NCBI RefSeq assembly: GCF_900156725.1
Contig: NZ_FTOI01000007.1
Span: 1 to 64,000 of the forward strand
Direction: 5' to 3'
DNA: 64,000 nt
Source of the DNA: Kaistella chaponensis
GTDB taxonomy: Bacteria > Bacteroidota > Bacteroidia > Flavobacteriales > Weeksellaceae
A program made the translations under genes and the position numbers. Below the pieces are notes generated by a model. The model ran no database searches. It was not told the DNA's origin and saw only the letters and a list, made by a program, of their open reading frames with translations. Positions 63,982 to 64,000 of the stretch are shown in pieces. How positions within the stretch are numbered: the first letter of the stretch is position 1; each line of letters starts with the position of its first letter.

Positions 63982-64000
63982 TTATTCTGCATTTTGTACC
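63978..64000 (-). CDS. response regulator, C-terminal end only
   Basis: Only the last seven codons are inside the window: YKMQNK and the stop TGA. The YKM ending, and the four-base overlap with the histidine kinase, fit an OmpR-family response regulator cut by the window edge. This is inferred from context. Confidence 0.55.

Overview
The window looks like a chromosomal segment of an AT-rich flavobacterium of the Chryseobacterium/Kaistella type (phylum Bacteroidota). Reasons: three secreted proteins end in a type IX secretion (T9SS type A) sorting domain; several genes carry the Bacteroidota -7 promoter box TAnnTTTG; topoisomerase IV, SbcCD, LigA and a DnaE with a fused exonuclease have flavobacterial-type sequences; and DUF6266 proteins are typical of this phylum. 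These are judgements from reading the sequence, not from a database search. I found no rRNA, tRNA, CRISPR array or intact insertion sequence.

Layout. 0.1-16 kb: housekeeping and secreted proteins (dnaE; a tail-collar protein with a T9SS partner; an E1 alpha-beta dehydrogenase fusion; an ammonium transporter; ligA; a thermolysin-like M4 peptidase), then an M17 aminopeptidase to 17.1 kb. 17.3-23.6 kb: a co-directional cluster of two ATP-grasp ligases, an esterase, a GCS2-type carboxylate-amine ligase, a class I glutamine amidotransferase-like protein and a third, divergent ATP-grasp-like protein. It reads like a pathway for an unidentified amide-linked small molecule. 23.7-36.5 kb: sbcDC, topoisomerase IV (parE - small membrane protein - parC), an FMN reductase, a T9SS protein and ychF. 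36.5-40.4 kb: a more GC-rich stretch with a TPR protein, a DUF1294 protein and an SRAP/YedK protein among apparently decayed sequence.

41-54 kb is a defence-like island. On the minus strand the order is hsdR, an AbiGi-like gene, hsdM, hsdS, a small PD-(D/E)XK-like protein overlapping the hsdS end, a von Willebrand A-DUF3883 fusion, a relic of an hsdS 3' end, a HEPN-like protein and a PDDEXK_4-type nuclease. Next to these lie a membrane protein with three zinc-binding-type repeats and, in opposite orientation, a secreted protein of unknown function. The genes are tightly packed, and four products carry a predicted PD-(D/E)XK nuclease core. The island lies between an intact DUF6266 gene and a probable DUF6266 relic.

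54.9-57.4 kb is nearly gene-free and holds two unusual helically phased repeat arrays (four 10-bp units, then a mirror-symmetric set of four plus four 11-bp units) and a small helix-turn-helix gene. 57.4-64 kb returns to ordinary genes: a TetR regulator divergent from DedA/zinc-ribbon/TerC genes, a PadR regulator with a membrane partner, a TVP38-type protein, a PepSY-like lipoprotein and a histidine kinase whose response regulator runs off the right edge.

Most notable: the island's vWA-DUF3883 module and embedded AbiGi-like gene, the ATP-grasp/GCS2 cluster, and the phased repeats at 54958-55113.
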